From contig CANCDA010000003.1 in NCBI GenBank assembly GCA_947374705.1, forward strand, positions 1-36,114: 36,114 bases of DNA, in the 5' to 3' direction. This document shows, piece after piece, positions 32,233 through 36,114 of the stretch. This DNA comes from Comamonadaceae bacterium (GTDB lineage: Bacteria > Pseudomonadota > Gammaproteobacteria > Burkholderiales > Burkholderiaceae_C). Every line of letters begins with the position of its first letter. Position 1 is the stretch's first letter. The notes under the pieces are model-generated. The model had not been told where the DNA came from and made no database searches. It was given only the letters and a program-made list of their open reading frames with translations. A program made the translations under genes and the position numbers.

Positions 32233-34311
32233 CTAAAAATTCACACGCGCCGTCAAGCGCACACTGCGCGGCTCCATCGGGTGCACATGGGTGTCGTTGA
32301 TACCCGCACCACACTGGCCTGCTGCTACCTCACGCGCGGTGCAGGAGGCGTAGTAGTAGGCGATGTCGTTGCTGGCCTGATTGGTGAGGTTGAACACATC
32401 CAGGCTCAAAGTCAGCGCTGGGTTAGCGACGTAACGCACCCCCAGATTGAGCAGGGTGGTCGCGTCCGAGCGCACGCTGTTCAAGGTGTCCAGCGCGCGT
32501 GGCCCCAGGTGGCGCAGGCGCAGGCTGGTGCGCCATGGGCCGTCTTGCCAGTTCAGGCCTGCGCTCACCACTTGTTCGACTGCGTTGTCGATGGTGTCGC
32601 CTTGGCCAAGGGGCGTTGCGCCTTCAAAGCGGGCGCGGGACAGCGCCACGTCCAGCTCAAGGCTCCAATGCCGATTGAGCTTGCCGCGCAGCGTGGCCTC
32701 GATGCCGTGGCGCGTGCTGGGGCGGCCAGGTTCGGTCGTGCCAGTGTCGCCGACATAGATCAACTCGGAGTCCATCTTCAACTGCCACAGCACCAGGGTG
32801 CTGACCCAGTCTGGCTCGGGCGTGAAGCGCCAGCCCAACTCGCTGCCCACACCTTTGACCAGGGCGGGCACGCGCGTGGCGGGCAAGCCGGTTTGCGGCT
32901 CACTGGTGATGGTGGCACCGCGCACGTCGTTGCTGTGAAAACCGACACCGGCGTTGGCAAACAGTTCGCTGTGCGGTGACAGCGTCCACGCCAACCCGGC
33001 CTTGGGCTGCCACAGCGAGTCACTCCCGCTGCCGCTGTTGCCGGGGCCGAAGACGAGCTCCTGGCCTTTGACTTGGTAGTTCAATACATCGCTGCGCAGG
33101 CCCAGGTAGGCGCGCCAATTGGGGGTGAAGTTCAGCAGTTGTTGGGCGTACACCGAGAACGCATCTTGCGACACCTTGTCCTGCCGCACCGTGGTGTCGC
33201 GCACGCGCGCCTGCGTCAGGTATAGGCCCACCTCGTCCATGCGGTCACCGCGCCACTGCGCGCCCAGGCTGAGCACGCCGTCCTGCCCGGCGAGCGTGTT
33301 GCTCAGTTTGTGGGACGCTTGCGCGCCATAGACGCGACGGCGGTCGGTTTGCTCGAACTGGTCGCCCAGCAGCGGGCGATTCAAGTTGTAGGTGAAGTTG
33401 GACCACAGGTTCAAGGCCGAGTCGATGGCATAGGCGCTGAGCTGGGTTTGCCCCAGCGCGCTGGTGGTAAACCATTGGCCGGAGAGGCTCAGGCGGTGCG
33501 TCTGGCCACCGTCTGTGGGGTCCATCGTGCCAAAGCGCGCGAGCGTGCCATCGTCCATGCTGCGCTGGGGGATTTGGTCTGTGGCATTCCAGCGGCTGTC
33601 GTAGGCCATGGCGGTCACGTTCCAGCCCTGGCTGCGCGTGCCTTGGGCGTAGCGCAAGACCGCGTTGAGCTTGCGCAAGCCTTCTGCGTTTTGCCACGGC
33701 CCATCGTTGCCGACCAGCTCCAACGCGCCCAGCCAGGTGTGGTCATCGTCATTGCGCGAGCCCGCCATCAAGCTGCGTTGGTAATTGTTAGGCCCCAGCG
33801 TGGCTTGAGCAAAGGGCTGGGCCAGCGTGCTGACGTAGTTGATGCTGGCACTGCCCGCGAGTGAGAAGTCGCCTGCATCGACTGAGTACGGTCCCTTGCG
33901 GTAACGCACGCCAGACACCAGCTCGGGGATCAAAAAGTTCAGATCGGAATAGCCCTGACCATGCGCGTGCGTGGGCAGGTTGATGGGCATACCGTCCAGG
34001 TGGACGGAGAAATCTGTGCCGTGATCCAGATTGAAGCCGCGCAAGAAATACTGGTTGGCCTTGCCGTCGCCCGAGTGCTGGGTGGCCACCACGCCGGGCA
34101 CGGCTTCGATGATGTCGCCGGGGCGCAGCTTGGGTCGGCTTTGAAAGGACTCGCGCTCTGTCGTGCCTTCACTGGCGCTGTCGGCTTCACCAATGGATGG
34201 GTTTCGTGGGCCGACGATTTGAATTTCAGCCAAGTGTTCGACCTGCGCATGCGCCAGTGGCATGAGGGTCAAACCAGCGAAACCGAAACACACAGACTGG
34301 CAGAATTTCAT
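32233..34311 (-). CDS. TonB-dependent receptor, substrate unknown
   Basis: An outer-membrane receptor of about 692 residues from ATG 34311, which opens a signal peptide (MKFCQSVCFGFAGLTL to LAHAQ). A longer GTG start at 34347 would add 12 residues before this. The plug domain holds the family's typical blocks LRPGDIIEAVPGVVATQHSG, FLRGFNLDHGTDFSVHLDGM and INLPTHAHGQGYSDLNFLIP, and the barrel ends in RSVRLTARVNF, with the terminal Phe as required for BAM insertion. A Cys pair (SCTAREVAAGQCG) and His residues (NDTHVHPMEPR) lie near the C-terminus. The substrate is unknown. No ABC transporter or TonB-ExbBD gene is in the window. A promoter region with repeats (34348-34499) lies upstream. Confidence 0.85.
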   Translation of the reverse strand: MKFCQSVCFGFAGLTLMPLAHAQVEHLAEIQIVGPRNPSIGEADSASEGTTERESFQSRPKLRPGDIIEAVPGVVATQHSGDGKANQYFLRGFNLDHGTDFSVHLDGMPINLPTHAHGQGYSDLNFLIPELVSGVRYRKGPYSVDAGDFSLAGSASINYVSTLAQPFAQATLGPNNYQRSLMAGSRNDDDHTWLGALELVGNDGPWQNAEGLRKLNAVLRYAQGTRSQGWNVTAMAYDSRWNATDQIPQRSMDDGTLARFGTMDPTDGGQTHRLSLSGQWFTTSALGQTQLSAYAIDSALNLWSNFTYNLNRPLLGDQFEQTDRRRVYGAQASHKLSNTLAGQDGVLSLGAQWRGDRMDEVGLYLTQARVRDTTVRQDKVSQDAFSVYAQQLLNFTPNWRAYLGLRSDVLNYQVKGQELVFGPGNSGSGSDSLWQPKAGLAWTLSPHSELFANAGVGFHSNDVRGATITSEPQTGLPATRVPALVKGVGSELGWRFTPEPDWVSTLVLWQLKMDSELIYVGDTGTTEPGRPSTRHGIEATLRGKLNRHWSLELDVALSRARFEGATPLGQGDTIDNAVEQVVSAGLNWQDGPWRTSLRLRHLGPRALDTLNSVRSDATTLLNLGVRYVANPALTLSLDVFNLTNQASNDIAYYYASCTAREVAAGQCGAGINDTHVHPMEPRSVRLTARVNF

Positions 34312-34347
34312 CCGCAAGCGGGTGGGGGATGAGGGGTTTTGCGACAC

Positions 34348-34499
34348 TCATTTATTTTAAGACAAATAAAAAATTCGTCATACCATTCGTTCACAATTCA
34401 TTCACGACACCCACCGCTCACACCCCGCCGGGTCGGCATGTGTGGCCGTTGGGACAGCTTGTTGCCTTGAATCAGGGTTCGCTTCACCCCAAGAACGTC
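34348..34499. promoter_or_regulatory. Upstream region of the second TonB-dependent receptor
   Basis: This AT-rich stretch contains a 7-base inverted repeat TTTATTT-TAAGAC-AAATAAA (34351-34370) and two 11-base tandem repeats, ATTCGTTCACA (34385-34395) and ATTCATTCACG (34396-34406). They sit where a promoter and operators for the minus-strand receptor are expected. No clear Fur-box sequence was seen. The rest (34407-34499) shows nothing I can name. Confidence 0.5.
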
Positions 34500-35408
34500 T
34501 TACCCAAAATTAAAGTCCGCACGCACTGCTTGCCCGACCCGCAAGACCGTGTCCGCACCGGCCAAGACAATGGCGTTCATGCCGAAGGTGACGGCGCCGT
34601 CCAGCCGTGCGTCTTGGCGGTAGCTTTGTAAGGTGTCGCCTACTTCAGGGCTGCTCAATGCTGTGGTGGGGTCGATGTTGGGGATGGGGCAACGCGGGCA
34701 GGGCTTGACGGGTTTGAACAATGCCTCACCCTCCTGCGTCGTGACATGCAATGTGCCAAGCCGGTCTTCATCGTGCGCCTGCAAACCCGCCAAAACGATA
34801 TTGGGCCGAAAGCGCTGCACGCCCACAGCGTCGTGCCCTGCGGCCTGCAAGCGGGTGTTGAATTCGTCCAACGAGGCTTGGCTCAACACCAAGGCCGCAA
34901 AGCCGTCGGCGAACTGGTTCAAGGCCTCGACGCCGTCCGTCCATTGCAGGTTGGACAGGCGCGTTTGCTCTGGGTCAAAGCGCGTTAGGCGGTATGGGGC
35001 GGCTTGCGCGGTGGGCAAGCCCTCATCAGACAAAGATAAAAAGTCCGTGAACCATTGCGCGGCGATGTCGCCCATGTCGTAGGCACTCACCTCGTCGTCC
35101 CAGACCTTGACGCGCACGGGTTGCGCCACGCTGTCAATGGCCAGATGCAGGGCCAGCATGCCAGGTGCGCGCAAGATCATCTCAGTCTGTTTGAGTTGCG
35201 GTTGAATCAAGGCCATTCGGGGTAGCTGGCGCTGGGTGACAAACTCACTCGCTGCGTCCACCACCATCCAGGCGCGGTCCAGGTCCAGCCCGGTTTCGGT
35301 CAAGACCGCCTCTTGCACCTCGATGCCCGCGCAGGATTTCACTGGGTACACAAACAGACGGGCAATCGTGGCCTGCACATCACGCGGGCGTGTCAAAGAA
35401 TCACTCAC
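34500..35408 (-). CDS. MOSC domain protein (YcbX/mARC-type)
   Basis: A 302-residue protein with an N-terminal MOSC beta-barrel domain (about 13-125, starting ARLFVYPVKSCAGI) and a C-terminal MOSC domain (about 150-300). The key region is RFRPNIVL (199-206) and PCPRCPIPNIDP (236-247), with Cys237 and Cys240; in this family a Cys binds sulfur or molybdenum in the cofactor. Related proteins (YcbX, mARC) reduce N-hydroxylated compounds with Moco. A C-terminal 2Fe-2S ferredoxin domain, as in some YcbX proteins, is absent. It is read away from the ubiH-like gene, with 62 bases between, so a divergent promoter region is likely. Confidence 0.82.
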   Translation of the reverse strand: MSDSLTRPRDVQATIARLFVYPVKSCAGIEVQEAVLTETGLDLDRAWMVVDAASEFVTQRQLPRMALIQPQLKQTEMILRAPGMLALHLAIDSVAQPVRVKVWDDEVSAYDMGDIAAQWFTDFLSLSDEGLPTAQAAPYRLTRFDPEQTRLSNLQWTDGVEALNQFADGFAALVLSQASLDEFNTRLQAAGHDAVGVQRFRPNIVLAGLQAHDEDRLGTLHVTTQEGEALFKPVKPCPRCPIPNIDPTTALSSPEVGDTLQSYRQDARLDGAVTFGMNAIVLAGADTVLRVGQAVRADFNFG

Positions 35409-35470
35409 AAGGTGGCTTTCTAAAAATTGAAATCAAGCCGCATTCTGCCCTGCCTTCTACAATCAACAAC

Positions 35471-36114
35471 ATGGCACAACCCTTAGACATCTGTATTCGC
35501 GGCGACGGCATTGTGGGCTGCACGCTGGCCTTGCTGCTAGCGCGCGAGCGCCTGCGTGTCGGCGTTGTATCACCCCCCGCTCAAGCGCAGGCCGCAGACC
35601 CCTCTACGCGCCCCGATGTGCGGGCTTATGCGCTGAACCGCGCTTCTAGAAAATTATTGGAAGCACTGCGCTGCTGGCCCGCGCCTGCTCTGGTCACACC
35701 GGTTCAGCACATGCAAATCCGAGGCGACCGACAAGGTGAAGTCAACTTTGATGCGGCGCAAAGCCAGGCCGATGCACTGGCCTGGATCGTTGATGCCGCT
35801 GCGCTGCAATCGCAACTTAAAGAAGCCATGCGCTTCTCCCCTCAAATCGAATGCTTAAGCGCGCCCCAGCCCGCTGCGCTGACCGTGGTGTGCGAGGGCA
35901 AGGCCAGCACCACGCGGGACGAATTGGGCGTGGCGTTTGAAACTTTCGCCTACGCGCAACACGCCATCGCGGCCCGCTTGACGTGCGAGCAAGCCCACGG
36001 CCAAGTGGCGCGGCAATGGTTCTCCAACGGCGAGATTCTGGCTTTTTTGCCGCTGGACGGCGAACAGGGGAACTCTGTGGCCGTGGTGTGGTCAGTCACA
36101 CCTGAGCATGCCGC
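35471..36114 (+). CDS. UbiH/COQ6-family FAD monooxygenase, 3' end missing
   Basis: At least 214 residues are encoded before the window ends. The FAD-binding Rossmann motif GDGIVG (11-16) is followed by the family's DVRAYALNRASRKLLEAL (about 53-70) and DAAALQSQLKEAM. The second segment, CEGKASTTRDELGVAFETFA, is where most UbiH/UbiF proteins have ADGxxSxxR; here the ADG is CEG. LAFLPLDG is the final conserved block seen. Family members hydroxylate the ubiquinone ring. Which position it hydroxylates cannot be determined. ATG 35471 has no strong Shine-Dalgarno. The gene may add to ubiE, ubiJ and ubiB in this window. Confidence 0.82.
   Translation, partial: MAQPLDICIRGDGIVGCTLALLLARERLRVGVVSPPAQAQAADPSTRPDVRAYALNRASRKLLEALRCWPAPALVTPVQHMQIRGDRQGEVNFDAAQSQADALAWIVDAAALQSQLKEAMRFSPQIECLSAPQPAALTVVCEGKASTTRDELGVAFETFAYAQHAIAARLTCEQAHGQVARQWFSNGEILAFLPLDGEQGNSVAVVWSVTPEHA

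Noticed and set aside
34348..34499. Fur box upstream of the second TonB receptor
   Set aside because: AT-rich, but nothing close to GATAATGATAATCATTATC was found.
1..36114. CRISPR array, tRNA, rRNA, insertion sequence or phage genes
   Set aside because: I saw no regularly spaced repeats, cloverleaf with conserved arms, transposase or integrase motifs; the region looks like stable core chromosome.

Overview
The window looks like chromosomal DNA of a motile, aerobic, Gram-negative betaproteobacterium, most likely Burkholderiales (Comamonadaceae-like). This rests on high GC content, ubiquinone-synthesis genes, FlhDC as flagellar master regulator, and gene contents and orders familiar from that group. 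The species cannot be named from sequence alone. I saw no rRNA, tRNA, insertion sequence, phage or CRISPR array. Both window edges cut a gene.

Layout. 1-2544: 3' part of a large FAD/Fe-S oxidoreductase whose interdomain linker contains an in-frame palindromic repeat. 2617-7031: quinone-related block (DUF971 protein, ubiE, Tim44-like membrane protein, ubiJ, ubiB). 7044-10576: a sodium:solute symporter, an AEC-family carrier and a secreted double-rhodanese sulfurtransferase. 10593-11507 (minus strand): an RluF/RsuA-type pseudouridine synthase. 11662-15711: a three-gene block with a secreted PQQ-type sugar/sorbosone dehydrogenase, a di-haem cytochrome c and a TonB-dependent receptor closely resembling E. 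coli YncD (PqqU, the PQQ receptor).

15744-32215: a flagellar supercluster. flhDC and one flagellin lie on the minus strand. A second, divergent flagellin is followed by fliD, fliS and fliT on the plus strand. fliE (minus) diverges from fliF, which begins the run fliFGHIJK-fliLMNOPQR. Together these encode the master regulator, filament, cap, chaperones, MS ring, C ring, export ATPase complex, hook-length ruler and export gate. Rod/hook (flg), flhAB, fliA, mot and che genes are not here.

32233-36114: a second TonB-dependent receptor of unknown substrate (minus), a MOSC-domain protein (minus), and the start of a UbiH-type FAD monooxygenase (plus), cut by the window end.

How the genes work together. 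The most interesting functional unit is the apparent PQQ scavenging and use module: an outer-membrane receptor that may bring in PQQ, a periplasmic dehydrogenase that may use it, and a cytochrome that may carry the electrons onward. Other points of note are a sigma28-like promoter overlapping a perfect palindrome before fliS, a short motif (CCGAATAA) recurring in three flagellar intergenic regions, a FliP that seems to lack the usual signal peptide, and the palindromic element translated inside the first gene.
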